Shown here: piece by piece, positions 24,401 through 34,404 of the stretch
Numbering within the stretch: the stretch's first letter is position 1
Layout of the letters: the number at the start of each line of letters is the position of its first letter
NCBI GenBank assembly: GCA_023419605.1
Contig: JAEZXR010000103.1
Location: 41,731 to 105,730 of the forward strand
DNA length: 64,000 nucleotides
Direction of reading: 5' to 3'
Origin: Bacillota bacterium
GTDB taxonomy: Bacteria; Bacillota; Clostridia; Acetivibrionales; JAEZXR01
Made by a program: the position numbers and the translations under genes
Notes under the pieces: generated by a model
What the model was told of the DNA's origin: nothing
The model's database searches: none
Seen by the model: the letters and a program-made list of their open reading frames with translations, nothing else

Positions 24401-26743
24401 TTAGACCGTACCGAAACGAATCTCCACCCCTTCGCCCTTAGCAAGAGAAACAGTATAGGTTCCGTCTTCATTCGGAGAATATTCCTCTCCCGAGTCTTTT
24501 ATAATCCTTTCGATGCACTGTCCTGCAGGCGCTCTGAGTTTGTGCTCACCGGCAGTAAAAGCCCTTACTTTCGCAGACACGGCATTGCCATTTTTCCAGT
24601 GCACATCCGCTTCCGCTCCTCCACGGGCTTTAAGTCCCGTTACTTCCCCACTGGCCCAGGCCGAAGGCAGGGCAGGAAGGAAAGCGATTTCTCCTGCATG
24701 GCTTTGTACCAGCATTTCAGCCATAGCCGCTGTTCCCCCGAAGTTTCCATCAATCTGGAAGGGCGGATGGTTATCAAACAGGTTGGGCAGCGTTGATTTG
24801 CGAAGCAAATCCACCAGGTTTTGGTATGCCTGCTCTCCATCCTGCAGACGAGCCCACATATTGATAATCCAGGCCCGGCTCCAGCCCGTATGACCGCCGC
24901 CGTTGGACAGACGTCTTTCCAGTGTGACCCTCGCCGCTCTGGCCAGTTCCGGTGTACCCGTTACAGAGATCATATTTCCAGGATGCAGGGCAAAAAGATG
25001 CGATATGTGCCGATGACCCGGCTCCGCCTCTTCATAGTCCTCCGCCCATTCCATCAGCTGGCCGTACTTTCCGATTTCCGGCTTGGGCAGTTTGTCAACC
25101 ACCTTTTCCAGCTCCCGGGCAAACTCGGCATCTTCCCCCAAAATCGCCGCAGCCTGAATACAGTCGGTAAATAATGAATACAGGATTTGGCTGTCCATGG
25201 AAGGTCCTGCACACAGCCTTCCCTTTTCTCCCCCGGGAAGGATATAGGTGTTTTCCGGCGATACGGAAGGGCAGGTGACCAACCGTCCCTTCGGATCTTC
25301 AATGAGGTAATCCAGGAAAAACTCCGCAGCCTCTTTCATGGTTCCATAGGATTTTCTCAGGAAATTTATATCGAGGGTAAAGGCATAGTGCTCCCATAGG
25401 TGAAGGCACAGCCAGGCAGCTCCCATAGGCCAGTAAGATGCCGGTATGTATATATCCTGCGGAGCCGTATCTCCCCAGATATCCGTATTATGATGGGCAA
25501 GAAAACCGCGGCAGTCATACATGGCTTTTGCTGTCCTTCTGCCCGGCTCCCGCATTCTTTCAATATGATCGAAAAGCGGCTGGCAGCATTCGGAAAGATT
25601 ACAAACCTCTGCCGGCCAATAATTCATTTCCGTATTGATATTGATAGTAAATTTACTTCCCCAGGGTGGAGTCATTTCTGCATTCCAAATTCCCTGAAGA
25701 TTTGCAGGAAGGGTGCCCGGACGGCTGCTGCTGATCAAAAGATAGCGTCCAAACTGGAAATACTGGCTTACCAGCCCAAGATCAACCTCTCCCTCTTTCA
25801 GTTTTTCCAACCGCTCATCAGTAGAAAAATGACTGCGTTCGGCTTCACCCGATTCATCGGTCAAAGTCAGACTCACACGTTGAAACAGTTCCCTGTAATC
25901 CTGTACATGGGCTGTCAAAAGCTCGTCATAAGTCTTTTCCTTAGCCCTGGCTATATAGGCAGAGCAAGCCTCTTGTGGATTTTCCCAACGGAAGGTAGTC
26001 GCCGCCGTTATAAGAAGCAGTACCGAGTCCGCCTTCTCTACTATGAGGTTTTCCCCCAGGGTTCGGACTTTTCCGCCTTTATTTACAGCGGATACCATAA
26101 AACGGAAATCCGAGCTGTTTTCTCCGCCGCAGTTTCCCTTCATTACCAGGGTGTCACTTCCCACTGGAGTCACCCGCTCGAAAAAGCTTTTGCCTCTGCG
26201 CAGCATGGCCCGAAAGGAAATGCTGCCGGGTTTATCAGCCGTCAGCCGGAGAACCATCACCTGATCTACTGCACTGATAAACTGTTCCCGGCTATAGGTT
26301 GTATCCCCCAGCCGATACTGCACCCGGGCTACCGCCGTCTCCAGGTCCAGTTCTCTGCGATACTCTGCAGCCTCCATTTCCGAATCCTTAAAATACAGGT
26401 GCAAATCGCCCCCGTTCTGATAGTGGCTCTGGCTGTCAGGAATGCCGGACATGGTAACAGCAGCCAGCTCTTCCGCTTCCCGTATTCTCCCTTCCAGAAT
26501 CAGCCTGCGTACTTCCGGGAGATGGGGTAATGCCTCCGGGTTATTCCGATCCGTAGGGCCCCCATACCAGATACTGTCTTCATTCAACTGAATCCGCTCG
26601 GTCTGAACCCCGCCGAAGACCATGGCTCCCAGTCTTCCGTTCCCCAGCGGCAAGGCTTCATTCCAGCCCTTGCGGCTATCGGCAGGCTTTTTATACCACA
26701 GCTTCATAGGGGTTGAGGTACTTATATTCCTATTTTTTTGCAT
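24401..26743 (-). CDS. GH95 alpha-L-fucosidase / alpha-L-galactosidase
   Basis: A 780-residue cytosolic GH95 enzyme: an N-terminal beta domain (WNEALPLGNGRLGAMVFGG), then an (alpha/alpha)6 barrel and a C-terminal beta domain. The NINTEMNYWPAE segment and the catalytic Asp region FQIDGNFG (D665) are typical; GH95 inverts alpha-1,2-fucosyl bonds or acts on L-galactose in pectin and xyloglucan. I start at the ATG at 26743; its GAGGAT is close (3 bases), so a start at 26707 is possible. It has its own promoter and stands at the end of the rhamnogalacturonan region. Confidence 0.88.
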   Translation of the reverse strand: MQKNRNISTSTPMKLWYKKPADSRKGWNEALPLGNGRLGAMVFGGVQTERIQLNEDSIWYGGPTDRNNPEALPHLPEVRRLILEGRIREAEELAAVTMSGIPDSQSHYQNGGDLHLYFKDSEMEAAEYRRELDLETAVARVQYRLGDTTYSREQFISAVDQVMVLRLTADKPGSISFRAMLRRGKSFFERVTPVGSDTLVMKGNCGGENSSDFRFMVSAVNKGGKVRTLGENLIVEKADSVLLLITAATTFRWENPQEACSAYIARAKEKTYDELLTAHVQDYRELFQRVSLTLTDESGEAERSHFSTDERLEKLKEGEVDLGLVSQYFQFGRYLLISSSRPGTLPANLQGIWNAEMTPPWGSKFTININTEMNYWPAEVCNLSECCQPLFDHIERMREPGRRTAKAMYDCRGFLAHHNTDIWGDTAPQDIYIPASYWPMGAAWLCLHLWEHYAFTLDINFLRKSYGTMKEAAEFFLDYLIEDPKGRLVTCPSVSPENTYILPGGEKGRLCAGPSMDSQILYSLFTDCIQAAAILGEDAEFARELEKVVDKLPKPEIGKYGQLMEWAEDYEEAEPGHRHISHLFALHPGNMISVTGTPELARAARVTLERRLSNGGGHTGWSRAWIINMWARLQDGEQAYQNLVDLLRKSTLPNLFDNHPPFQIDGNFGGTAAMAEMLVQSHAGEIAFLPALPSAWASGEVTGLKARGGAEADVHWKNGNAVSAKVRAFTAGEHKLRAPAGQCIERIIKDSGEEYSPNEDGTYTVSLAKGEGVEIRFGTV

Positions 26744-26795
26744 ATCCTCACACCGTTTCCTTTCACAGAAAAGTATATATCCTTTTGATGTATTG

Positions 26796-26835
26796 CATCC
26801 TACTATATTATAGGATGGATATGCAGGTGCCTCAA
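26796..26835 (-). promoter_or_regulatory. GH95 promoter with dyad over the -10
   Basis: Minus strand TTGAGG (26830-26835), 17 bases, TATAAT (26807-26812). The -10 lies inside the perfect inverted repeat CATCCTA, 8 bases, TAGGATG (26796-26817), which is well placed to act as an operator. Confidence 0.65.
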
Positions 26836-26940
26836 GGTGCAATCACTATGCAGAACCGCCAATTCCTTAGAATTGGCGGAAATAGCAGCTTCACTATTAT
26901 TTTATGTCCATTCACAGATGCCTTTGCAGCACTTACAAAT

Positions 26941-27705
26941 TTACTCTCCCAACGATTGCGCCGTATCAGGCAGGGCTTCTCCGATAAGATCCAAGCATAC
27001 GAAGGTGTTAAGGGCCCGTTGGGCCACAGAATCGGTGGAGACCCACGGGAGTTCCAGTGCCCGCAGTCCATCCACCACTAGCTTTGCAACCGCTAAAGCT
27101 CCCTGCTCGGAAAAATGGGTGTCATCATGGACTCCCTCAGGATAGTTGACGGATTCCCCAGGTTCCATATGCATAAACAATTTCTTTGTAGCTTCTTCCC
27201 CCAGTTTGGCAAAATAGTCACGGCTTCTTTTCTCCAGATCAACCAGCGGCACTCCCAGTTCTTGTGCCAGAGAAATCATGGCAGCCGGATATTCTCCATG
27301 GGTGAGATAAAATTCTCCATGGCTGTCAAAACGCCTCCGATTTACGGGCGTTATCAGTACCGGAAGGGCACCTCTTTCCCTGGCACCGTCAACGTACATT
27401 TTCAAATACATTTTATAGGTCCCATGAGGGTCCGTAAACCGGTCGTCCGGTTTTTCATCGTTATGTCCGAATTGAATCAGCAAATAGTCGTTGGAGCGGA
27501 TACTCTCCAAAATCTGGTCCAACCGGTTTTCCCTTATAAAGCTCACCGTGCTTCTTCCGCAAGAAGCATGGTTTTCCACCCGTACATCCTTTGTAAAGAA
27601 CCGTGGAAGCATCTGCCCCCAGCCTGCCATAGGACGCTGCGCTTCCGGATAATCCGCCGCAGTGGAATCCCCTGCAATAAAAATCTTGAATAGTGTGTTA
27701 TTCAT
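26941..27705 (-). CDS. rhamnogalacturonan acetylesterase-type SGNH hydrolase (CE12)
   Basis: A 254-residue SGNH esterase of the CE12 group, similar to YesT/YesY. All four blocks are visible: GDST (S14), CGRST, GHND, and DDTHF (D194, H197), close to the catalytic Ser9/Asp192/His195 of the Aspergillus enzyme. There is no signal peptide, so it removes acetyl groups from imported rhamnogalacturonan fragments. The start at 27705 has GGGAG and AGGAG upstream; 11 further codons in frame are less likely. It follows the AraC sensor gene and precedes GH95. Confidence 0.88.
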   Translation of the reverse strand: MNNTLFKIFIAGDSTAADYPEAQRPMAGWGQMLPRFFTKDVRVENHASCGRSTVSFIRENRLDQILESIRSNDYLLIQFGHNDEKPDDRFTDPHGTYKMYLKMYVDGARERGALPVLITPVNRRRFDSHGEFYLTHGEYPAAMISLAQELGVPLVDLEKRSRDYFAKLGEEATKKLFMHMEPGESVNYPEGVHDDTHFSEQGALAVAKLVVDGLRALELPWVSTDSVAQRALNTFVCLDLIGEALPDTAQSLGE

Positions 27706-27791
27706 GCTCCTATCTCCCTCTTCCTTGTGCTCAATCATAAGCTTCCTTTTATTCCGCAGAAAGCCGTCAAAAGGTTTACACCGTTTTCTAC

Positions 27792-30095
27792 TTATTGATG
27801 CCCGGGATTATTAGAATCCCGGTATTGTCCCGGTGTCATCCCTGCCACCTTCTTGAAGCACCGGATAAAATTCTCCGAATTTTTATACCGCAGTTTTTCT
27901 GCAATATCCGATACTTTCATTTCCGTTTCCAGCAGCCACTTTTTCGCCATATCCATGCGGTATTGCATCAGATAATCACTAAAAGAAATTCCTGCTTCCT
28001 TTTTCAAAATCCTTCGGATATAGCTGGAGTGGTAATTCATTCTGGCCGCGCAGTCCTCCAGGGTCAGGTCCGTATCATATTCCTCATGAATGATTCGAAG
28101 CGTATCTTCAACAATTTTCTTGTACTGGCTTCCCTCTACCGCTGCTATGCTCTTTATAATGGGATCTATCAGGGTCCTGTCAAACCAGGCTTCTACTTCT
28201 TTTGCCGTTTTCAGGTGAAAGAGCCTTTCAAAGATAAACTGTTCTTCCCGGATCAATGCATTATAGGATTCACCGGATTCCTTCAATAGGAAAATCAGGT
28301 CTGTCGCCAACCGAACCAGGGAAATCTGGTATTCATGCCGGCTGGTCTCCACTTTGAAAATCCGCTCGACAAACTGGCGGAGGAGCTCCCTGGCTTTTCC
28401 ATCATCACAAATCTTCACGGCTTCCAGCAGGTCCTTCTCCAGGTCTGTAGGGAAGATGGGCTTCACACTGTCTTTTCTTTGAATATCATCCATGAAAATA
28501 ATCGCATTATAACCCAGCAGGATTTGATGTTTCAGCGCCTCGATGCCTTCCAGGTACCCCCGGTGGATTTCCCGGTAATCATGCAAGGGATTGCTGATAC
28601 CGATACTGACGGAAAACTCCAATGCCTGCCCTATCACCGTCTGGGCTTTTTGCGCCAAAGCGTAGACCTCGTTTTTATACTGCTCTTCCGACCATCCGCT
28701 TCCTCCAATAATGGTTACCTGATATTCTTCAATAACAACAGGCTTTAAGAGAATACTGTCTTCCAGCAGTTCGCAAATAACGTTGTTGATGGAAAAGAGC
28801 ATCAAGTCCTTATCGTTCTCCTGGTACTGGGTATCTTCCAGCGTATCGATGCGTATTACCCATACGCAGGCATACTCCGGCAGCGGCGGATAATTGTAAA
28901 GCTTGGTTCTTGACTCGATGATGCTTTTATCCAGCTCGCTGATAACCAACTTCAGATTGAAAAATTCCTTTAATTGCTCAAACTGGCTGTATACCTGTGT
29001 CTTCAATTTGGCCTGGTCTTTTAGGAGATAGTTCACCCGATCTTCTATCAAGTCCAATTCATCCCGCTTTCCAAAAGCTCCGGAGAACTCGGGAATCCCC
29101 ATAACCAGATTGTATAATTTCCGGATGGGCGTGTACATCCGGTCGGATATGAAGAAGGCCAGGACATTCACCATCATAACCACAGTCAGACACGCAAACA
29201 GGGTGAACCATCCGATGGCTTTGGAATCTTTCGTTACGCTGTCCAGCGACGTAACGGAAAGATAGTTCCATCCGTTATACTCCGACTTTATATAATTGAC
29301 ACTGTACTGAATATTCTCAATGGACACGGTAAACTTGCCGTTTGGGCCTTTCATTTCCTGCAGCTTTTTAACATAGACGGAATCGGAAATATCCTTTCCC
29401 CACATGGCTCGGTTGCTGTGCGCGATGACACAGCCGTCTTCTCCTACCACCATGACTTCGCCCAAGCGTTTGTTCTCCGATACCAGTTCACTGAACCGGG
29501 AATAAGGAATGCTCATTACAACAATGCCTGCGGGATTGGTCAGATATATAGGTGATTTTTTTACCAGGCTCACGCCGTTAAGATTCACTACTTTATTGGA
29601 AATACCCTGCTTTTGCAAGCTTAATGCATCCACCCAGAAGGAGGATTTTGGAATTTTCATGTATTCCTCCAGCTCACCTTTCCGCTCATATTCCTCCAAC
29701 TTATAGATGCCGGTATTGGTCATCACCCAGCCTTTTGAAAAGTTTGCCAGGGCAATGCCGCTGGACCCGATGTCCGCTGTGGGAAGATTATTAATGACTG
29801 TCTCCGTATTGCTGAAGGTTTGAAATTCATCTCCCTTCATATCCACCGCCATGGCAGACCTCACCGTGGGGGACTCGATAAGCTGCAGCATGACATGATC
29901 GGCAATAAACAGCAGCTGTTCCACGGACATTTTCACTTGAAGCAGAATACGCGCATTTCCTTCATCCACTTTGTTTTGAATGGTATCTGCCGCTTTGAAA
30001 TATGAAAACACACCGACGATCACCGCTGGAATCGTTCCGAGAAGGATACAAATCATTATAAGACGAACCTTTATTTTTGAACTCAGCACTTTCAT
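27792..30095 (-). CDS. membrane-bound AraC-family regulator (YesS-like)
   Basis: A 767-residue sensor-regulator. It has a first membrane segment near the N-terminus, an extracellular dCache-like sensor to about residue 290, a second membrane segment at about 295-318, a cytosolic linker, and a C-terminal AraC DNA-binding domain (YDTDLTLEDCAARMNYHSSY, then KNSENFIRCFKKV). In Bacillus, YesS activates the rhamnogalacturonan locus. The ATG at 30095 is preferred because GGAGG lies six bases upstream and overlaps the alternative TTG. It sits inside the yes-like region between GH105 and CE12, as yesS lies between yesR and yesT. Confidence 0.88.
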   Translation of the reverse strand: MKVLSSKIKVRLIMICILLGTIPAVIVGVFSYFKAADTIQNKVDEGNARILLQVKMSVEQLLFIADHVMLQLIESPTVRSAMAVDMKGDEFQTFSNTETVINNLPTADIGSSGIALANFSKGWVMTNTGIYKLEEYERKGELEEYMKIPKSSFWVDALSLQKQGISNKVVNLNGVSLVKKSPIYLTNPAGIVVMSIPYSRFSELVSENKRLGEVMVVGEDGCVIAHSNRAMWGKDISDSVYVKKLQEMKGPNGKFTVSIENIQYSVNYIKSEYNGWNYLSVTSLDSVTKDSKAIGWFTLFACLTVVMMVNVLAFFISDRMYTPIRKLYNLVMGIPEFSGAFGKRDELDLIEDRVNYLLKDQAKLKTQVYSQFEQLKEFFNLKLVISELDKSIIESRTKLYNYPPLPEYACVWVIRIDTLEDTQYQENDKDLMLFSINNVICELLEDSILLKPVVIEEYQVTIIGGSGWSEEQYKNEVYALAQKAQTVIGQALEFSVSIGISNPLHDYREIHRGYLEGIEALKHQILLGYNAIIFMDDIQRKDSVKPIFPTDLEKDLLEAVKICDDGKARELLRQFVERIFKVETSRHEYQISLVRLATDLIFLLKESGESYNALIREEQFIFERLFHLKTAKEVEAWFDRTLIDPIIKSIAAVEGSQYKKIVEDTLRIIHEEYDTDLTLEDCAARMNYHSSYIRRILKKEAGISFSDYLMQYRMDMAKKWLLETEMKVSDIAEKLRYKNSENFIRCFKKVAGMTPGQYRDSNNPGHQ

Positions 30096-30449
30096 TTCTA
30101 CCTCCAACCCATCCTTAGGACCCCCAACTCAAATTCGGAATTTGACAGAATAAACGGTTTTACAAACGGAAAAATATCCGCCTGGAATGCACTTTTACAT
30201 TCCTCTCCATAGAACCGAAGATTTTATGTTTTTGAGTTGGCACTCTTTGAATACATTGATGAAAGCTCTATCTTTTGTTATTAGGCCATGAAAAAAGCCG
30301 TAATTATCGTTAGCTTTCCCATACCTCATAACTATAACACTTCCCGAACCCCTCTGTCCAGCGCGTCGGTCCCGGAAATCCTTCTCCATCCGGGAAGGCA
30401 GGTCCCCGGATGGCTGATTTCCTCCTGTCCCTATCTCATTCCTGCCCTC
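30096..30449. other. 354-base gap without a gene
   Basis: The motif AAACGGTTT occurs at 30152-30160, 57 bases before the AraC-type ATG; the same 9-mer is in the araB upstream region. A 64-codon frame at 30195-30389 has no ribosome binding site and no recognisable sequence. No convincing terminator is seen after the GH105 gene. Confidence 0.4.
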
Positions 30450-31475
30450 TCACTCCAGTAAGGATGCCATAAATGCCAGGGTTAGCCCCTGCCCCCATCC
30501 CTGTATCCGTTTCTTCGGAACATTCCGGTAACCGTGAATATCATCCATTACCGCTGTACCGGCCGATACATTCATGACTCTTCCATCCTCCGCAATATTT
30601 GCAAGGATTCCTTTTACTGCTTTTTCTACATAAGAATCATAAATATTATGGCCGCACGCCTTTCCATAAAGCTGAACGGCAGCCGCAATACCGGCAGAAG
30701 CGGACAGTTCTTCATAGGATGTGGCGTCATCCAGCACCGTGTGCCACAGACCGTTTTCTGTTTGCAGCCGTACCAGCGCTGCCAGCTGGTCGCGAAGGGA
30801 ATCCATGATCTTCATGTAGGCAGGATGGGTCACCGATACGATTTTCAGTGCCTCCGCCATGGTGATGGCTGCCCAGGCATTGGCCCGCGCCCAGTAAACA
30901 GAGGACATGTTGTTCTTCTTCAGGTTATCCCATCCATGAAAATACAGGTTTGTCACGGCATTCTGCAAAAATTCCTCGTGCCAGTAGTACTGGTTCAGTC
31001 CATCCTCCAGGTATTCCTTATTGTTCAGCTTTGTTCCCATGCGGATCAGGAAGTATGCCGCCATGAACAAGGTATCCGCCCAGGCCTGCTCGGGAAAATT
31101 ATAGTTTTGGGATACCGTATGCTGAAAAACCCCCTCTCCGAACCGCACTGCTTCGTTCTTCAGATATTCCGCCTTCCTGACCGCCACATCCAGGTACTTT
31201 TCGTCGCCGGTTGCATCATATAGCGTCATCATGGTGTGCCCCATGGATACCGCATTTACGGTAAAGGGAGGAATTCCCTGCTCCATGTAAGCGTCGGTCC
31301 AACGCACCAGATAATCAATATACTCCTTCTCTCCCGTCACTTCCCATGCCTTGCTGACGCCGTAAAAAGCAACACCCGCCATCCAGTCCCAGGCAAAATC
31401 CATTTTCATGGTTCTTCGTGCAACCCGGTCGATATAGGTACCCAGCTGGTTTTTGTCAAATTCCTTTGTCGACAT
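30450..31475 (-). CDS. GH105 unsaturated rhamnogalacturonyl hydrolase (YesR/YteR-like)
   Basis: A 341-residue (alpha/alpha)6-barrel enzyme without a signal peptide. The catalytic Asp is D134 in WADTLFM and the partner His is H180 in YFHGW. Their spacing of 46 equals that of Asp143 and His189 in YteR. It hydrates the unsaturated galacturonate left at the end of lyase products, so it acts downstream of a rhamnogalacturonan lyase. AAAGGA precedes the ATG. A second GH105 with a different sequence is at 42710-43798. Confidence 0.92.
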   Translation of the reverse strand: MSTKEFDKNQLGTYIDRVARRTMKMDFAWDWMAGVAFYGVSKAWEVTGEKEYIDYLVRWTDAYMEQGIPPFTVNAVSMGHTMMTLYDATGDEKYLDVAVRKAEYLKNEAVRFGEGVFQHTVSQNYNFPEQAWADTLFMAAYFLIRMGTKLNNKEYLEDGLNQYYWHEEFLQNAVTNLYFHGWDNLKKNNMSSVYWARANAWAAITMAEALKIVSVTHPAYMKIMDSLRDQLAALVRLQTENGLWHTVLDDATSYEELSASAGIAAAVQLYGKACGHNIYDSYVEKAVKGILANIAEDGRVMNVSAGTAVMDDIHGYRNVPKKRIQGWGQGLTLAFMASLLE

Positions 31476-31581
31476 TGTAACAATCCTTTCTATTTTTCCT
31501 CTTTCTCATTCTTTAACTTCAATTCGTAATTCCACCCATCCCCCTGTACCTCTATGCATTGTTAGCAACGCTTTGTGGGGC

Positions 31582-31693
31582 TAACCCTCATCCCCTAGCC
31601 CCTTCTCCCAACATTGGGAGAAGGGGAAATTCGGATCTTTTTCCACTCCCCCCTCTACCAATTTTGGGAGAGGGAGCCGGAGGGTGAGGGTTA
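31582..31693. repeat. interspersed palindromic repeat
   Basis: About 112 bases of nested inverted repeats: AACCCTCA at the left pairs with TGAGGGTT at the right. Inside are CCCCTTCTCCCAA/TTGGGAGAAGGGG and CCCTCTACCAA/TTTTGGGAGAGGG. It lies in the gap between the GH105 and PL26 genes and resembles CCCTCACCC-type repeats known between bacterial genes. It could reduce readthrough from PL26 into GH105. Confidence 0.65.
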
Positions 31694-31773
31694 AATCATA
31701 GCTCTTTCTCAGGAAGAAACTCATTTATTGGGCTGCTGAACAGCCAACAGGAGGCTGGATCTTCATCTCCAAA

Positions 31774-34374
31774 TTACAAATTAAAGTCCTTCAATCCAAG
31801 TACGCTCTCCGGCAGCTCCTCTCCGATCAATTCCATGCACTCGATGGTATTCAAGCACCACTGGGCCACCCAGTTTGTTGATATCCATGGAATTTCCCGT
31901 ACCCTTGCCGTATACTCCAGCCCTTCCGTCCTATTGACCTGCAGCCTTTGCCCTTGCCTCAGATCCGGGTTATCCCCTAAAAGGACTTTCCAGGCCTTAT
32001 CTGCCAGCTTTTTATCCTTTTTATATGCAGCTGCATAGGCCACCATCCGGGTGGCAAACATAGGCCAGTGCCAATTGCTTTTTCCGATGGCACCCGCAGT
32101 ACGCCGAATCAATTCTTCCTCCTCCATGGCATAAAACTCACCAAATTGTGCCAGCATCTCCTTCCATTTCGCATCCTGCATGATGTCGCCCAGTTCCATC
32201 CATACTTCAGGGGCACCGAAGGAAATCACCATATGATAAGCGTAGTTATCCTCGCTGATGAAATGCAGCACGCCGTCTTCCGGGTAATACCCGAAAGTTG
32301 GCCCGGAACAGAGTCCGAAAGGCATTTTCTTCAGAGATTCAACGCCCTTCATTAGCTTATCGCGATAAAAGGTATCTTCAAAGCGCTCCCACCGGGTCAT
32401 CCAGTTGGAGCAGAAAGCGGACCAGTCTGGGCCACTGCGGATGTGCGCCGCATATTGATCCTTGGGGAAGTAATCCCGCATGGGGTCCAGCACTGCAGTG
32501 GCATAATCCGTATCCTTTACCTCGTCCATGATATCTCCGATGCGTTCATCCGCCGTCAGATAGTAATAATACCGGTGCAGTCCGGCCATGCTGATTCTGG
32601 CTTCTTTGCAGCCGCAGCCCCAATGAACCACATTATGCCGTGAACCCAGGCCTGCATATTCTCCCAGGTGATATGTATCCACTTCGCTGGCATGGCGGGT
32701 CAATGCCTCTGCCAGCCGGAAAATATCTTCCCGTCCGGTTCGAAGGAAGGAAAGCCACAGCCACATATTCGGTACCAGCTCACAGTTATCCCAGGCATAG
32801 CCCCCCAGATCGTACCGCCAGGCATGGCGGTCCGGGTCATAGGTATGCATGACATCCCCATAATTCCAAAACCCATACCACCGGCGTTGCTCGATTTCCT
32901 CTTTATAGAAAAGAAGAAAATCCTCCAAGTGGTCTTCCACGAGGGCCTTGACTTCCGTCCCTCGATCCGGCAGGCTCCATACACCAAAAACCTTTACTCC
33001 GTGGTAATATTCCGGGTTACAAATCAACAAGGCCGGCGATTTCAACCCTTCTACCTCTCCCCACAACACCTCCTGCTCCGGAATTCCATCAAAACACCGG
33101 AGGATAAGCTCATTGGTATTGGCAATTCCATGGGGAGTACTGCGCAGTTCATGAAACCCTTCATAAGCGGAATCCACGTGGGTCTCGGTATCATAGTGCC
33201 GCAAATCCATCGCCTGTGCGTCCGGCGACCAGAACCAGGCTTTCACACAGGCTTCCTCCCTGGAAAGGTTCTCTACTTCCAGGGAAGAGGGATATTTCTG
33301 CCAGAAATTTTTCACACCGACGGAAACCCCACCATTTTCCGAGCCGACAAAAACCAGCCCCCCGGAACGTTTTCCGTGAAAAGCATCAATCCAGCAGCAT
33401 TCCTGCTTTGTCCTTTTCTGAATCCGATAGTGGTCGCTGGAATCCTGTACCACTTTAAAGCTATCCCATACCGCCAGGTCCTCTACCATTTCCAGATACT
33501 GTGCATGCTCCACCGGATCAATTTCCACTTTTTTACCCGACAGCTGAAGCTTATAGAACTCTCCATTGCGGTAGTTTCTCCGCATGGTCAGCAGCCGGGC
33601 AGCTTCATTGAAAAAACCCGTGTCTCCCGCAATTTGCACATGCCGGTTGTATAAGGCTCCGGAAACAGGAACTGAAAACTGCATTCCGATGCCTTTAATA
33701 AAGTCTTTTTGCGCTTCTCCGTCAAAGACAAAGGTATGAACCATTCGAATGGAATCCGTACCTGCGTAAAAATAAAACCGCAGTGTAAAAGGAAGCCAGC
33801 TTCCTTCTCCCGTACCGGACCGGTGGGTTCCTTCAAAACGAACCACGCTGCGAAGTTCTCCTCTTTGTTCCACAACAGCGGAGGTAATCTCACTCTCAAA
33901 GGTTTCTTCCTCATAGGCATGGGTTTTACCGCCCGATTCCCTCCGCTTTTCGAGAATACATACCAGTCTACCATCGGAGCAGACCCTTTTCTCTCCCCGG
34001 GCCACCCAACGAATGAGGGAAGTCCCTTTGCGGTTCATCCGGCAGGTGATCCTTCCGGTATAAACCTGGATAAAGTCTTCCTTCTCCTCCACCCTTAAAG
34101 ATACCGACGGGGATACACCCCTTTCCTTTCCGATAAAGTATCTTCCACTGCCCAGGTTCTCAAACACGGCCGCATGGGCTGTCCATTTAATGCTTCCGTC
34201 AGGCCAGAAAGCCGTGGGCCAGCTTTGGACCGGGACTTGCTCTCCCTTTTCATCCGCAAGGCCTATAGCTTCTCCCTGTCGAAGAGCGCCTGTCTTCCAT
34301 GGCACACCCCAGGTACTTCCTCCGCTGTTTCTACTCTTTTTATTCAACCACTGCAATTCAATCTGATTTTCCAT
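31774..34374 (-). CDS. YetA-like exo-rhamnogalacturonan lyase (PL26)
   Basis: An 866-residue cytosolic protein matching the PcRGLX/YetA family (PL26). An N-terminal RIFT-like beta domain (IELQWLNKKS, STWGVPWKTG) is followed by a beta domain and a large helical barrel with conserved aromatic and acidic segments (RYDLGGYAWDN, VHWGCGCKEARISMAG). PL26 enzymes cleave rhamnosyl-galacturonate bonds from oligomer ends. The ATG at 34374 has GGAGGAG upstream, while an ATG 30 bases earlier has none. It follows the DUF1961 gene and precedes GH105, which would process its unsaturated products. Confidence 0.85.
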   Translation of the reverse strand: MENQIELQWLNKKSRNSGGSTWGVPWKTGALRQGEAIGLADEKGEQVPVQSWPTAFWPDGSIKWTAHAAVFENLGSGRYFIGKERGVSPSVSLRVEEKEDFIQVYTGRITCRMNRKGTSLIRWVARGEKRVCSDGRLVCILEKRRESGGKTHAYEEETFESEITSAVVEQRGELRSVVRFEGTHRSGTGEGSWLPFTLRFYFYAGTDSIRMVHTFVFDGEAQKDFIKGIGMQFSVPVSGALYNRHVQIAGDTGFFNEAARLLTMRRNYRNGEFYKLQLSGKKVEIDPVEHAQYLEMVEDLAVWDSFKVVQDSSDHYRIQKRTKQECCWIDAFHGKRSGGLVFVGSENGGVSVGVKNFWQKYPSSLEVENLSREEACVKAWFWSPDAQAMDLRHYDTETHVDSAYEGFHELRSTPHGIANTNELILRCFDGIPEQEVLWGEVEGLKSPALLICNPEYYHGVKVFGVWSLPDRGTEVKALVEDHLEDFLLFYKEEIEQRRWYGFWNYGDVMHTYDPDRHAWRYDLGGYAWDNCELVPNMWLWLSFLRTGREDIFRLAEALTRHASEVDTYHLGEYAGLGSRHNVVHWGCGCKEARISMAGLHRYYYYLTADERIGDIMDEVKDTDYATAVLDPMRDYFPKDQYAAHIRSGPDWSAFCSNWMTRWERFEDTFYRDKLMKGVESLKKMPFGLCSGPTFGYYPEDGVLHFISEDNYAYHMVISFGAPEVWMELGDIMQDAKWKEMLAQFGEFYAMEEEELIRRTAGAIGKSNWHWPMFATRMVAYAAAYKKDKKLADKAWKVLLGDNPDLRQGQRLQVNRTEGLEYTARVREIPWISTNWVAQWCLNTIECMELIGEELPESVLGLKDFNL

Positions 34375-34404
34375 TATGGAATCTCCTCCAATGAACAACT
34401 TCAT

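Noticed and set aside
24821..26530. Long plus-strand frames opposite GH95, including one of 376 codons
   Set aside because: Antisense shadows of a clearly conserved enzyme gene; they show no protein-like motifs or ribosome binding sites.
30195..30389. 64-codon minus-strand frame between GH105 and the AraC-type gene
   Set aside because: No ribosome binding site and low-quality composition; treated as non-coding.
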